Of a stretch of 64,000 nt of DNA, positions 16,446-25,496 are shown in pieces (the first letter of the stretch is position 1; every line of letters starts with the position of its first letter). A program made the position numbers and the translations under genes. This stretch comes from Burkholderiales bacterium 8X (GTDB taxonomy: Bacteria > Pseudomonadota > Gammaproteobacteria > Burkholderiales > Burkholderiaceae_C): NCBI GenBank assembly GCA_902506565.1, contig LR732703.1, positions 336,001-400,000 on the forward strand, read 5' to 3'. The notes below the pieces were generated by a model. It worked only from the letters and a program-made list of their open reading frames with translations. It did not search any database and was not told the origin of the DNA.

Positions 16446-18503
16446 ATGTACAACAAGCACCGACGCATCCTTTGGCTGCTCAACCATCGCACGCTGATGC
16501 CCTACGAGGCGCCGCTCATCCAGCGCTTGGGCTTCGAGATCTACGTGCCAAAGGTCTATCCGGCCAAAGGCTTTCGCAGCTTCGGTGTTGACGCTTCCTA
16601 CGACGAGACCCTCACCTTGCCGCCGGATGTGCTTGCGCTGCTCAATGGCTTCAATCTTTACGAGGACCCCTGGACCCCCGAGATCATCGCGGCCCTCAAT
16701 CGCTACTTTGGTGCAGCCTTCGTCATTCCGCATGGACGGGGTTGCCCGGAGGCGGTAGACAACTTCGAGGGCCAGATCGTCCTGCGCGCATTCGGGCTGA
16801 ACAACGACAAGACCTACAAGCGCTTTCTCGAGGACCTGTATGGGCCACTGATACTGCGGAAGATCGCAGCCATCGAGCATCGCTTCTGGTTCGGCGAAGG
16901 TTACGAGCACCTGCACGAGGTCGAAGAGCCGCTGTTCGTGCGGCGTTCGTTGTTCACGCCAATCGGCATCCCCGACTCTTTTTTCTCCACGGCTCGCCAG
17001 TGGACCGGCATCGACAAGAAGATCCTCTTCGTGTGCCCCAATGCGGTGACGGACTCGTACTACTCCAGCATCTATCGCAAGTTCAAGCAGGACTTCGGCG
17101 ATCTCCCGCATGTCATCGTCGGCGCGCAGGATGTCCCGGTCGACGATCCGCACATGGCGGGCTTCGTCAGCGATGCGGAGCTCAAGCGGCTCTATCTCGA
17201 GTGCGCGGTGCTGTATTACCACTCGACGGAAATCCGCCACATCCATTACTCGCCCATCGAAGCGGCGATCAACGGCATGCCAGTCGTTTTCCACGAAGGC
17301 TCACTGCTCGATCGCCTGAGCCGTGGCGCGACAAAAGGTCGTGCGTCTTCGGTCGAGGAGGCGCGGTCACTCATCGAGCGCATCCTGGCCGGTGATGAGC
17401 AATTGATCTCGGAAATCAAGAAGGACGAGGAGGACATCGCGTTCTACTTCTCGGATGCGTATTGCGGCCCGATGTGGAAGCAGCAGATGGAGGAGCGCGG
17501 GTTCTTCGATGCCATGCGGCCGAAGCCACGGCTACAGACGCTGCTCACGGAGTGGTGGCGTGACCTCCGGATGTCGAAGGCGCATGGAAGGTTGCGCGTC
17601 GACCCCTTCAAGCGTGCCGTGCAACCCACCAGAGCCACCCTTTCGGCAGACGAGGCCAAGAAGGTCTTTGGCGCCTCGTTGTTCGACGGCATCCGCTTCA
17701 ATGAGAATTTCCCAGACATGGTCGACTACGTGGATGGGGTGCGCGCAGCCGAAGAATGGGGCCGTTGGAGTTCTGGCGACAAGATCACCATCGTGCTGAA
17801 GCATCTTCTCCAGGGTGAGTTTCGCTTCTACCTGCATGCCGTTGGCTACATGAACAACGCGGGTGTGCCCGTGCCGGTGCGCATCGGCGACCAGACACGC
17901 ACGGTGATCCTGTCTCCGGATATCAGGGTGGCGGCGCCGCTGTGGATGCACTTCAGTTTGGAACAGCCATCCAACGTGATAGAGATCACCGTTCCCCATC
18001 CCCTCAAGCCTGGCCTGGACACGCGCACCTTGGGTGTCGGCATGGTTGCCGCAGGCGTAGCGCCGATGGTGAGCCTTGCACTCGATGCTGCGCGGGCAAC
18101 GCTTGGCGCGTCGTTGCAAGATGGCTGGGAGATCGGCGCCCCCGGATTCCCGCCCTTCATCGACTCTGCGCAGGGCTTGTGCGATCGCGAAGGGTGGGGC
18201 CGCTGGAGCAGCGGAGATGAAGTAATCGTCGAACTCAACCACACCCTGGACGGCCGATTCCGGCTCCTGCTGCGCATCGTCGGCTACGGGCCGAACGTGG
18301 GGGCAACCACCGAAATCGCGGTTGGAGGTACGACACAGTCTTTCGAGATACCGGGCGAACCCCAGGAAATGGCGTTCGATTTCGAGTTGGAGAAGCCGAG
18401 CAACCTGCTCAGGGTTCGCATCCCCCAGCCGACCAACCCGCCGAATGACACGCGCAGCGTCGGCATTGCGTTTTATTCCTTGCGCGCCGAACGCTTCCAG
18501 TGA
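16446..18503 (+). CDS. GT-B-type glycosyltransferase with two tandem C-terminal beta-sandwich domains
   Basis: 685 aa. The N-terminal ~390 residues look like a divergent GT-B glycosyltransferase: a start HRRILWLLNHRTLM, and a C-terminal half with ILFVCPNAVTD, VLYYHSTEIRHIHYSPIEAAINGMPVVFH, the usual donor-site region. No signal peptide. Residues ~405-545 and ~550-685 are two copies of one module, each with DG...EEWGRWSSGD or EGWGRWSSGD, then VGYxxN, LEQPSN/LEKPSN, and DTRxxGVG/DTRSVGIA. This resembles the beta-sandwich appended to some surface-glycan transferases (DUF7024-like as I recall it; unconfirmed). Likely a cytoplasmic glycan-building enzyme with carbohydrate-binding modules. The stop overlaps the next GTG start by 4 bp. 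Confidence 0.7.
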   Translation: MYNKHRRILWLLNHRTLMPYEAPLIQRLGFEIYVPKVYPAKGFRSFGVDASYDETLTLPPDVLALLNGFNLYEDPWTPEIIAALNRYFGAAFVIPHGRGCPEAVDNFEGQIVLRAFGLNNDKTYKRFLEDLYGPLILRKIAAIEHRFWFGEGYEHLHEVEEPLFVRRSLFTPIGIPDSFFSTARQWTGIDKKILFVCPNAVTDSYYSSIYRKFKQDFGDLPHVIVGAQDVPVDDPHMAGFVSDAELKRLYLECAVLYYHSTEIRHIHYSPIEAAINGMPVVFHEGSLLDRLSRGATKGRASSVEEARSLIERILAGDEQLISEIKKDEEDIAFYFSDAYCGPMWKQQMEERGFFDAMRPKPRLQTLLTEWWRDLRMSKAHGRLRVDPFKRAVQPTRATLSADEAKKVFGASLFDGIRFNENFPDMVDYVDGVRAAEEWGRWSSGDKITIVLKHLLQGEFRFYLHAVGYMNNAGVPVPVRIGDQTRTVILSPDIRVAAPLWMHFSLEQPSNVIEITVPHPLKPGLDTRTLGVGMVAAGVAPMVSLALDAARATLGASLQDGWEIGAPGFPPFIDSAQGLCDREGWGRWSSGDEVIVELNHTLDGRFRLLLRIVGYGPNVGATTEIAVGGTTQSFEIPGEPQEMAFDFELEKPSNLLRVRIPQPTNPPNDTRSVGIAFYSLRAERFQ

Positions 18504-19879
18504 ACGATTCACGCAACAGGACAACGGCTTCCTCGTTCGTAGGGGAACATGAACGAGCCTTGGCCTTCTTCATTGCCTTTGTCACGTTTCTAACCGTCCA
18601 CCAGCATTACGCGATCACGCAGTTCTATTGGGATTCCGAGCAGTACTGGCGTCTTGCGAGCATCGAAAGCCTGCTGAACTTCCCGAAGTCGATCAGGGGC
18701 TACTTCTATCCATTGATGCTAGCCCCCGTGAAGCTGGCGTCGGAGCTGCTTGGGGATCGTTGGTACTGGGGATTTCGGTTCGCATCATCCCTGATCTATG
18801 CCTTTTTCCTGGCGGTGATCGTGCCCGACGCTTTTGTGCGCTTCTATGGCGGGCGATTGACGCTGATTCGCCGCCTGGTGATTCCGCTGCTGGTGGCATG
18901 CATCTTTCCCGGTCTGATGCTCTATCCGCTCTCGGACCTGCCCGCGTGCTTGCTGATGGTGATGGGCGTCTGGTTAGCCTTTCGCTCGGCCGACGAGCGG
19001 AAGCTACGTCTCATGTTCTACGCCGGCTTGTTGTTGAGCGCGGCCTATAACGTTCGCACCATCTATCTCGGGGTCATCGTTGTGGTGCTCTTTACTCTTC
19101 CTATGGTTCTGCTGCAAGGCCAGCGCTGGAGATCAAGGGGGCTGAGCGTCGGCGTTTTCGCCTTGGGCCTGGTAGCGATTTCAATCCCGCAAATGGTCAT
19201 CAATGCGAGGACGCACGGCGTGGCGTCACCCTTGGTGATAGCCACGGTTACGGGCCGTTCGCTTGCCGCTGCGCAACTGCAATGGGGTCTCACCATGCAG
19301 CGCTACGAGTCTTCAATCGATAAAAGAATGGCCGCGCCGCAGGTGGTCTATCTCGATCGGGCCGGAGAGCAGCTGTTTGCTGAAGAGAACATCCAGTCTC
19401 CGATGACGGTCAGAGGCTACATTCGGCTGGTCATGAAGCGCCCCTTGGATTTCCTGGGCGTGTATGGCCGACACTTGGTCAACGGACTGGATGTGCGGGA
19501 TGGCAAGGTCTACATCACCAGCCTGTCCGCCAAAAAAAATTGGTTGAGCGTGGTGAACTTCGTGATCATCCTTCTAGGGCTGGTCGCACTTGCCGCGGTC
19601 AAGACTACCAAGCGATCAGCGCTTGCCACCATGATTCTGATCCTGCCGGTGGTAGCGATACTGCCAGGTGCCATCGAAACTCGCTTCTTCTTCCCCGTGC
19701 ATCTGTTGCTCTACGGTTTGCTGGCGTGCCACTTCCGCTGGCAGATCTTGCGTGACTATCTGGTCCGGCGTCCGGTCCTGGCACCTTTGGTTGCCTTTGC
19801 CTTGCTCGCTTGCTTCCTGGGGATCAGCACTTCCACCATGTCGGGATTGACCCACTTCTATCCCAGCAAGTACCTATGA
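18500..19879 (+). CDS. Polytopic membrane protein, GT-C glycosyltransferase-like
   Basis: 459 aa from a GTG at 18500 (GTGA overlap). About ten hydrophobic spans. The first periplasmic loop has QFYWDSEQYWRLAS with D45 and E47, a typical GT-C acidic site, and later ETRFFFPVHLLLYG resembles the conserved ExR region of family-39-like enzymes. Such enzymes use polyprenyl-phosphate sugars to modify lipid A, O-antigen or protein in the periplasm. Substrate unknown. The DNA here is visibly more A/T-rich than its neighbours. It is coupled to the following acyltransferase by ATGA. Confidence 0.7.
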   Translation: MNDSRNRTTASSFVGEHERALAFFIAFVTFLTVHQHYAITQFYWDSEQYWRLASIESLLNFPKSIRGYFYPLMLAPVKLASELLGDRWYWGFRFASSLIYAFFLAVIVPDAFVRFYGGRLTLIRRLVIPLLVACIFPGLMLYPLSDLPACLLMVMGVWLAFRSADERKLRLMFYAGLLLSAAYNVRTIYLGVIVVVLFTLPMVLLQGQRWRSRGLSVGVFALGLVAISIPQMVINARTHGVASPLVIATVTGRSLAAAQLQWGLTMQRYESSIDKRMAAPQVVYLDRAGEQLFAEENIQSPMTVRGYIRLVMKRPLDFLGVYGRHLVNGLDVRDGKVYITSLSAKKNWLSVVNFVIILLGLVALAAVKTTKRSALATMILILPVVAILPGAIETRFFFPVHLLLYGLLACHFRWQILRDYLVRRPVLAPLVAFALLACFLGISTSTMSGLTHFYPSKYL

Positions 19880-21027
19880 GCAGGACGAGGATGCGTGACG
19901 ACATTGAGGGAAGCTCGCTCGAAATGTCAGCACCAGCGCGTCCGTTGCCCATTCCCGCACTGACTGGTTTCAGGTTCGTCGCCGCCATGATGGTCGTGCT
20001 GTCGCACTACGCCATTCCCGGTGTCGAGGGTACGGGTGCGCGCATGGCCTCGTCGGGCTACGCAGGTGTCACTTTCTTCTTTGTTCTCTCCGGCTTTGTT
20101 ATTACTTACAACTACTTGGACGCGTTCGAGAAGGGGGCGGCACCGGGGATGGCCCGAGACTACATCGTGGCGCGGCTGGCTCGTATCTACCCGCTCTACT
20201 TGCTATGTCTTCTGCCAGGATGGGCCGTCGCTAGTTCGACGCCCTGGTATCACCTGTTCGCGCTGCAGGCCTGGCATCCAGACATGAAGGTCGCATTCGG
20301 CATTAACGGGCCAGCGTGGAGCATCAGCGTGGAATTTTTTCTCTACTTGGCATTTCCGCTGCTGGTGCAGGGAATGCGTGAGTTGCGAGCAATTTGTTCG
20401 AAACGCAATCTCGTCATTGCCGCGATCCTCGTCATCATGGTTCTGGTCGTAGCCGCCCTGGGCTTCACGTGGAGCGGGAGGAGTGCGCTGTCGGGGGCTG
20501 ATCCGGACTCGGCCCATCGTTGGCTCTATAGAACGCCATGGACTCGGCTTGGCGATTTTTTGCTCGGAATGCTGGGGGCGGTGTACATCCTCCGCTTTGC
20601 GAGCCGAACTGCGGGGGAGCGCCGCGCTTGGAGGATCGTGGGCGGAAGCTGCTTGGTTGTCGTGCTGCTGTTGGCGGCGAGCCGAAAGTTTTTTCTCTCT
20701 GCTTTTAGCTGGGATGTCGCCTATGCCGTTCCAGCGTCTTTGCTCTTCATCTGGTTGGCCATTGATCGGGAGACCTGGATCGCCCGAATGCTGAGTTCGA
20801 GACCCTTGCTTCTGCTCGGCGAGTCTTCATATGCGCTATATCTGGTGCACGTGGTTCCCGGTATCGTTCGCCCGGCTCCGCTAGGTAACCATGTCACTGA
20901 CATATCAGCTTATCTTGTCTTCATCGCACTGTTAGTCATGGCGTCCATCGGACTGCATGTGACCATCGAAAAGCCGGCGCGGCGCTACATTCGCTCGTTC
21001 TTCGGCGCACCCCGGCCCGCACCCTAG
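19876..21027 (+). CDS. Acyltransferase family 3 membrane protein
   Basis: 383 aa, start MSRTRMRDD at 19876 overlapping the previous stop. Acyltransferase-3 topology with PALTGFRFVAAMMVVLSHYAIPG (the R/H active-site segment in helix 1), SGYAGVTFFFVLSGFVITYNY, IVARLARIYPLYLL, and GPAWSISVEFFLYLAFPLL. Lacks an SGNH domain, unlike the acyltransferase at 43 kb. It probably O-acetylates a sugar of the surface glycan. Its TAG shares the palindrome CTAG with the stop codon of the convergent gene on the other strand. Confidence 0.88.
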   Translation: MSRTRMRDDIEGSSLEMSAPARPLPIPALTGFRFVAAMMVVLSHYAIPGVEGTGARMASSGYAGVTFFFVLSGFVITYNYLDAFEKGAAPGMARDYIVARLARIYPLYLLCLLPGWAVASSTPWYHLFALQAWHPDMKVAFGINGPAWSISVEFFLYLAFPLLVQGMRELRAICSKRNLVIAAILVIMVLVVAALGFTWSGRSALSGADPDSAHRWLYRTPWTRLGDFLLGMLGAVYILRFASRTAGERRAWRIVGGSCLVVVLLLAASRKFFLSAFSWDVAYAVPASLLFIWLAIDRETWIARMLSSRPLLLLGESSYALYLVHVVPGIVRPAPLGNHVTDISAYLVFIALLVMASIGLHVTIEKPARRYIRSFFGAPRPAP

Positions 21028-23237
21028 GGGGCAGAGTTTTTCGGCGCATTCGGATGGAGCGCCACGCGATCGAGCTTCACGGACAAGCCGTAGTAAGTGT
21101 TGTCGGGCGCGGCTGCAAGTTCCAGAGTGTTGACGCCAGTGCGTAGGGCAGCCTGGGGTACCGACCCGCGGAAGCTCCCGGAGTCCAGCCACTGGATCTC
21201 GACCGGCTGGCCATTGAGTCTGAGCGCCACGCTGCGCCTGACGGCCTCGTTCAATACCACTTCGAACCGACCCTCGAGCACATAGGCTCCAGCAAGTGGC
21301 TTTAGATCGAAGATCAAAGAGGCCGGATCCTGCGTCTTCCAGGCGGACGCGGTTCGTGTGAAGAACTGCCCGGTCCACTCGGCTTCGCGCCATCCGCTGC
21401 CCCTGGTTGGTACGTCAAGGTTCCACCATCTACCGAAGTCCCATAAGAAGCTCTCCGGAGAATGAGGCTTGAACAGCCGGCTGGAAAGCCTATCACCTCG
21501 ATCGGCCAGGATCTGGTGATAACGCGCCGAGAGCGCCGAAGCGCCGTTTGCGAGTTCGTTCCGGTGCCGGGCAACTCCGGTTTGTGCGGCGATGACGCCA
21601 TCGGATTGCATGTCCAACACAATCGCATCCGACTTGGGAACCGTTCGGTCCGACTCAGGTTCTGCAGGGGCCATTCCCGGCCCAGAAACCGGTGGCGCAT
21701 GCGAGAACACCCACCGGTCGGCCTGCTCAACGCACGTGCCGGGGCGAGCGAGTGCGTCGAGTTGCTGCCAAGCCAGGTTGCGCCCGAGACAGATCTGGAC
21801 GTCTTTGATGCGCACACCATAGAAATAGGTCAGCGCCAACTTGAGGTGATCTCGCAGCATCCAGGTGTGATTCAGCTGGCCAGAAGCATCCTTGACGATC
21901 AAAGCCTTGCCAGGCTGTGGCCCTTCGAAGTTCTCGACGACAGCCTTCAGGATCTTGCGCTGGCGCTCGGCGATGGAAACATAGTGGTCGAACTGGAAGA
22001 GTTGGACGGAAACGCCCAATGTCAAGAGCGCGAAGACGCAGGCAGACGCCAATGGTCGTCCGAGCAAGGCCACTCCGCGCAGGCAGGCCAGCGCGAAAAG
22101 CGAGCCACCTATTGCCGCAAAGAGATAAGTTCGTTGAGTGATTGCGATGTGCGACGCAGAGAAAAGAAAAGGGCCATAGCCGAGAGCAACCAACAGGAGG
22201 CCGATGCATCCCATGCGAACGAGGGAAGCCGCATCGACTCTTTTCAAGGTGGCGCTCTCGCTGCTCGGGGCTCGCGGATCCGCAGCCGCGACCGTCAGCA
22301 AGCCCGCGGTCAGGGCGCCCGCCGCCAGGCAGACATAAAACCTGCCGAAGCCGCCGAACTCGGCGCGCAGCATGGCCAGCGCGTCGACCCATCCCCCAGC
22401 GATCGAACGAACCAGGCCGGGATCGAAAAGCTTTGGCAATGCGGCAAGCAACGCCTGAAAGACCGAGTGACCCGCAGTGAGAGTGCCCTGGTAGGTCTGC
22501 TCGGTCGTCGCCGGCAAGAGCAGCACATAGGCGACGTAAGCGAGTGCGCCCGCTCCCCAGAGCGCCAGGGGGCCGGGTCCGCAGCGAATTGCCTGCAATG
22601 TCTTGCGCACGCCATCTCGCGCGATCAGTGCCAAGACCGGGAGCAAGAGCATCGGAAGCGATACCTCATACAGAAGCACGGAGATCAGGAGCAAGGCAGA
22701 TGCCGCTACTCCGATGCCGAGCCGCCGGCGCGGCGTCCGCGCTTCCTGCGCGCGCAGCAGCCATGCGGACCCGACCAGCACCAGCGCCATCGACCAATTG
22801 ATATGCAAGCCCCGGAACGCCAGCTGCATCGTGTCGGCGGGGTAGAGGATGACCAAGAGCCCGAATACAAGCCCCCATCGGCGCGATCTCGTGATGCCGT
22901 GGCCCACCATCGAGGCGCCCCATCCTTTGAGGAAAACGGCAGCGATCAGCAGCCAGTTCCAGGCGTCGAAGGAGTTGGGCGTCAGCCAGTGCGCGATCGC
23001 ATGGGGCAGCACGGTAAAAGGGCGCAAGCGATGGGCGGCCAGTGGCGTAGTCGAGTCGACCACGAAGAAGGTTCCATGCTCGGCAAAATGGGCTAGCACG
23101 TCCCATTCCTCGATCAACCCGGACAGACGGAATCCGAAAGGCAGCCAGAGAATCGCGCAAGCCGCAGCCAGCACGATCGTTGCCGCCAAGCCCTGCAGTC
23201 GACCTTCCATCGAAGGCATCCGTTTCGTGCTCTTCAT
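21024..23237 (-). CDS. Large polytopic glycosyltransferase-like protein (GT-C type), paralogue B
   Basis: 737 aa from the ATG at 23237, preferred over 23249 because it overlaps the gtrA stop as ATGA. Same architecture as the 731-aa protein at 14.2-16.4 kb: ILWLPFGFRLSGLIEEWDVLAHFAEHGTFF, LYPADTMQLAFRGLHIN, ITQRTYLFA, then a soluble part with HTWMLRD, a matching cysteine pair (QICLGR...PGTC) and the C-terminal module FLWDFGRWWNLDV, GSGWREAEWTG. The acidic residues 43, 44 and 46 sit in the first loop. It is paired with its own gtrA (23234-23608) and a GtrB-like gene (24553-25488). Proposed periplasmic transferase for a Und-P-linked Fuc3NAc. Confidence 0.75.
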   Translation of the reverse strand: MKSTKRMPSMEGRLQGLAATIVLAAACAILWLPFGFRLSGLIEEWDVLAHFAEHGTFFVVDSTTPLAAHRLRPFTVLPHAIAHWLTPNSFDAWNWLLIAAVFLKGWGASMVGHGITRSRRWGLVFGLLVILYPADTMQLAFRGLHINWSMALVLVGSAWLLRAQEARTPRRRLGIGVAASALLLISVLLYEVSLPMLLLPVLALIARDGVRKTLQAIRCGPGPLALWGAGALAYVAYVLLLPATTEQTYQGTLTAGHSVFQALLAALPKLFDPGLVRSIAGGWVDALAMLRAEFGGFGRFYVCLAAGALTAGLLTVAAADPRAPSSESATLKRVDAASLVRMGCIGLLLVALGYGPFLFSASHIAITQRTYLFAAIGGSLFALACLRGVALLGRPLASACVFALLTLGVSVQLFQFDHYVSIAERQRKILKAVVENFEGPQPGKALIVKDASGQLNHTWMLRDHLKLALTYFYGVRIKDVQICLGRNLAWQQLDALARPGTCVEQADRWVFSHAPPVSGPGMAPAEPESDRTVPKSDAIVLDMQSDGVIAAQTGVARHRNELANGASALSARYHQILADRGDRLSSRLFKPHSPESFLWDFGRWWNLDVPTRGSGWREAEWTGQFFTRTASAWKTQDPASLIFDLKPLAGAYVLEGRFEVVLNEAVRRSVALRLNGQPVEIQWLDSGSFRGSVPQAALRTGVNTLELAAAPDNTYYGLSVKLDRVALHPNAPKNSAP

Positions 23238-23608
23238 CGGAACAGCCAACGGCTTGCAGCGAAGGTGAGGGGCAGGGTGATCGCGATGCTTGCTGCCGGT
23301 GCCAGTGCGGCATGGAAATCAAGCGCATCGACCCAGACGAAGACGATGAGTGCGCCGGCCAAGTACTGAACGACATACACCAGCGGCAACATTGCTGCCT
23401 TCTTCTCGCTGCGGGGCGCGCCGAACACGAAGAGCCGATTCAATATATAGGCCAGCACGATACCGGCCACGAAGGCGATGGCATAGCTCAACCAATACGG
23501 CAGAACATTCAGCAGGACGAGATACAGCGCGTACGTGGCCGCGGTGTTGAGTCCGCCGGAAATCAAGAATCGCACGAAGGCCGAACCGGCCGCCGGGCGC
23601 TCAGACAC
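23234..23608 (-). CDS. GtrA family membrane protein, second copy
   Basis: 124 aa. Four hydrophobic spans with the family segments [25 protein letters not shown] and, at the C-terminus, FAASRWLFR. Predicted flippase for a polyprenyl-phosphate monosaccharide. It overlaps the large transferase by 4 bp downstream and the WxcM-like gene by 8 bp upstream, so the module is tightly coupled. It is divergent from the other GtrA, so a recent duplication is unlikely. Confidence 0.88.
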   Translation of the reverse strand: MSERPAAGSAFVRFLISGGLNTAATYALYLVLLNVLPYWLSYAIAFVAGIVLAYILNRLFVFGAPRSEKKAAMLPLVYVVQYLAGALIVFVWVDALDFHAALAPAASIAITLPLTFAASRWLFR

Positions 23609-24566
23609 GGGCTTCGCCGTCGCCAGCCTTCAAGCGCAAGAACTCCGCATGGTCGCGGATGTAGTCCGCGCCGTCGTAATAGTCGGACGCAAACACCAGC
23701 AGCACGGCATCGGCCGAATACCTGTACTGGATGCCCCAAGTCATTGGCGGCAGGTAGATGCCGACCGAGGGGTTGTCCAATTTGAACTCTTCGCGCTTCG
23801 CGCCGTCGTCTGCAACCACACTCACCTCGCCTTTGACTGCAATCAGAAACTGGTGGCATCGACGGTGTGCATGCTCTCCGCGTGTCTCCGCTGTGGGCAC
23901 ATCGAAAACGAGGAAATATCGCAACGGCTTGAAAGGAATGTCGCGCTCGAATTCGCCGACGGATAGGTTGCCGCGCATGTCCGGCACCGCACGAAGCGTG
24001 TGTACCGTGACGCCGGACACCGAAGTGGCCGTAGCGCCCGGCGATCGCGGACCCGAGGCCTCGATGCTGGCGGGCGCATGCTCCGCCGCGTCCACATAGC
24101 CCGTGATGCGAGCCGGGTTGCCCATCACGATCGCATTCGGCGGCACCGACCGCGTGACGACCGCGCCGGCACCGACCATTGCGTTGCGGCCGATCGTGAT
24201 GCCCGGCAGGATGGTCGAGTTGGCCCCCAGGGATGCGCCCGACTGCACCAGGGTGCGGCCGAAAGCTTCGGGGTACTGTTTGCTTCGCGGGAAAATGTCG
24301 TTGGTGAAAGTGACGTTAGGGCCGACGAAGACATCGTCCTCGAGTTGGACGCCGTCCCAGATCTGCACGCCGCACTTGACCGTGACTCGGTCACCGATCA
24401 CGACGTCGTTCTCGACGAAGACGTGGTCGCAGATGTTGCATTCGGCGCCGATGCGGGCCTTCGGCAGGACGTGGGCAAAAGCCCAGATGCGCGTGCCGCT
24501 TCCGACGGTGTTGCTTTCGCAGAGGCCCTGGGGATGGGTAAAGAAGTCCATGCTAGCCACGTCCAT
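23601..24566 (-). CDS. wxcM: WxcM-like bifunctional sugar N-acetyltransferase / 3,4-ketoisomerase
   Basis: 321 aa from 24566 (24551, [12 protein letters not shown], is an equally possible start). Residues ~10-155 form a left-handed beta-helix hexapeptide acetyltransferase ([54 protein letters not shown]). Residues ~185-315 form an FdtA/QdtA-type cupin with [12 protein letters not shown] (His 232, 234, 238) and a tyrosine-rich [12 protein letters not shown]. This matches the fused FdtA/FdtC enzymes known from Xanthomonas WxcM and Shewanella FdtD. It would isomerise dTDP-4-keto-6-deoxyglucose to the 3-keto sugar, then acetylate the amine installed by the aminotransferase at 25.5 kb, giving dTDP-Fuc3NAc. 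Confidence 0.88.
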   Translation of the reverse strand: MDVASMDFFTHPQGLCESNTVGSGTRIWAFAHVLPKARIGAECNICDHVFVENDVVIGDRVTVKCGVQIWDGVQLEDDVFVGPNVTFTNDIFPRSKQYPEAFGRTLVQSGASLGANSTILPGITIGRNAMVGAGAVVTRSVPPNAIVMGNPARITGYVDAAEHAPASIEASGPRSPGATATSVSGVTVHTLRAVPDMRGNLSVGEFERDIPFKPLRYFLVFDVPTAETRGEHAHRRCHQFLIAVKGEVSVVADDGAKREEFKLDNPSVGIYLPPMTWGIQYRYSADAVLLVFASDYYDGADYIRDHAEFLRLKAGDGEARV

Positions 24567-25488
24567 TAAATTCGTCGACGCGCAGCGTCAGGGTGTGAGG
24601 CCGACCCTTGGTGTTTTCGTAGATCCGCCAAGCGTAGGAGCCGACGATGCCGATGCCAAACACGTTGACCGCTCCGAGAAAGACGATCGTCAGCATGGTC
24701 ATCGCATATCCTGGCACGACGATCAGGCCCATGAGCTTGCCGATCATGACCACGAGGCCCAGCAGCCCGGCGAGCGCAGCGGTGGTGCCGCCGATGCGCA
24801 CCAGAAGGCGGATCGGCAGGTCGGTAAAGGAAAAGACGCTGTCCATCAAGTAGTTGAGCTTTTTCTTGAAGGTCCAGGCGGACTTCCCGTGTTGCCGCAG
24901 CCGGCGCGAATAGTAGATGAGCTTGCGTCGGAACCCCAGCCAGAAGATCTGCGCGACCAGCGAACTGTGGCGCTCGTCCAGGCGCAGCAAGCTGTCCCTG
25001 AAGGCGCGGTTGCAGCCGAAGACATCGACCCCGCCGGGCGGCATTTCGGGCAGGACATACTTGCGGTACAAGCCCCAGAAGATTTGCGCAGGCAGGCGGG
25101 TCGATAACGGGTCTTCCCGGCTTTCTCGGGTGGCGACGACGACGTCGACCGGTTCGTTGCGTAGCGCACGGTCCATCTGCAGGATCAGTTCGGGCGGCTC
25201 CTGCAGGTCCGCCGCCATGACCGCATAGCGTTCGCACTCGACCAAAGCAAGACCGGCGCGAATGGCCGGAAACGATCCAAAGTTGCGAGAGAGCAGTGCC
25301 AACCTCGAGGAAAAGCTGCATGCAGGCAGCAGATCCCGAAGCAATTCATAGCAACGATCCGGGCTGCCATCAACCACGAAAACCGCTTCCATCTCGCCGC
25401 CGAGTTCGCGGTGCAGTCCCGCGACCGCCTCGAGCAGGTCCGGGATCGAACCTTCGTTGCGGTAGACCGGAATGATCAAAGAGAGCAT
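24553..25488 (-). CDS. GtrB-like family 2 glycosyltransferase, second copy
   Basis: 311 aa. GT2 domain with [29 protein letters not shown] and [12 protein letters not shown] (the DLQ[DE]PP motif of polyprenyl-phosphate glycosyltransferases), then [26 protein letters not shown] and two C-terminal membrane helices. It sits between the FdtB-type and WxcM-type genes, so dTDP-Fuc3NAc or a closely related dTDP-sugar is the likely donor and undecaprenyl phosphate the acceptor. It overlaps WxcM by 14 bp if the longer WxcM start is used, and follows the aminotransferase after 8 bp. Confidence 0.88.
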   Translation of the reverse strand: MLSLIIPVYRNEGSIPDLLEAVAGLHRELGGEMEAVFVVDGSPDRCYELLRDLLPACSFSSRLALLSRNFGSFPAIRAGLALVECERYAVMAADLQEPPELILQMDRALRNEPVDVVVATRESREDPLSTRLPAQIFWGLYRKYVLPEMPPGGVDVFGCNRAFRDSLLRLDERHSSLVAQIFWLGFRRKLIYYSRRLRQHGKSAWTFKKKLNYLMDSVFSFTDLPIRLLVRIGGTTAALAGLLGLVVMIGKLMGLIVVPGYAMTMLTIVFLGAVNVFGIGIVGSYAWRIYENTKGRPHTLTLRVDEFNGRG

Positions 25489-25496
25489 GCCGTTGC

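Noticed and set aside
13852..23608. Prophage-borne serotype-conversion (gtr) cassettes
   Set aside because: GtrA and GtrB-like genes are present, but there is no integrase, phage structural gene, tRNA target or att-like repeat, and the genes are coupled to O-antigen operons.
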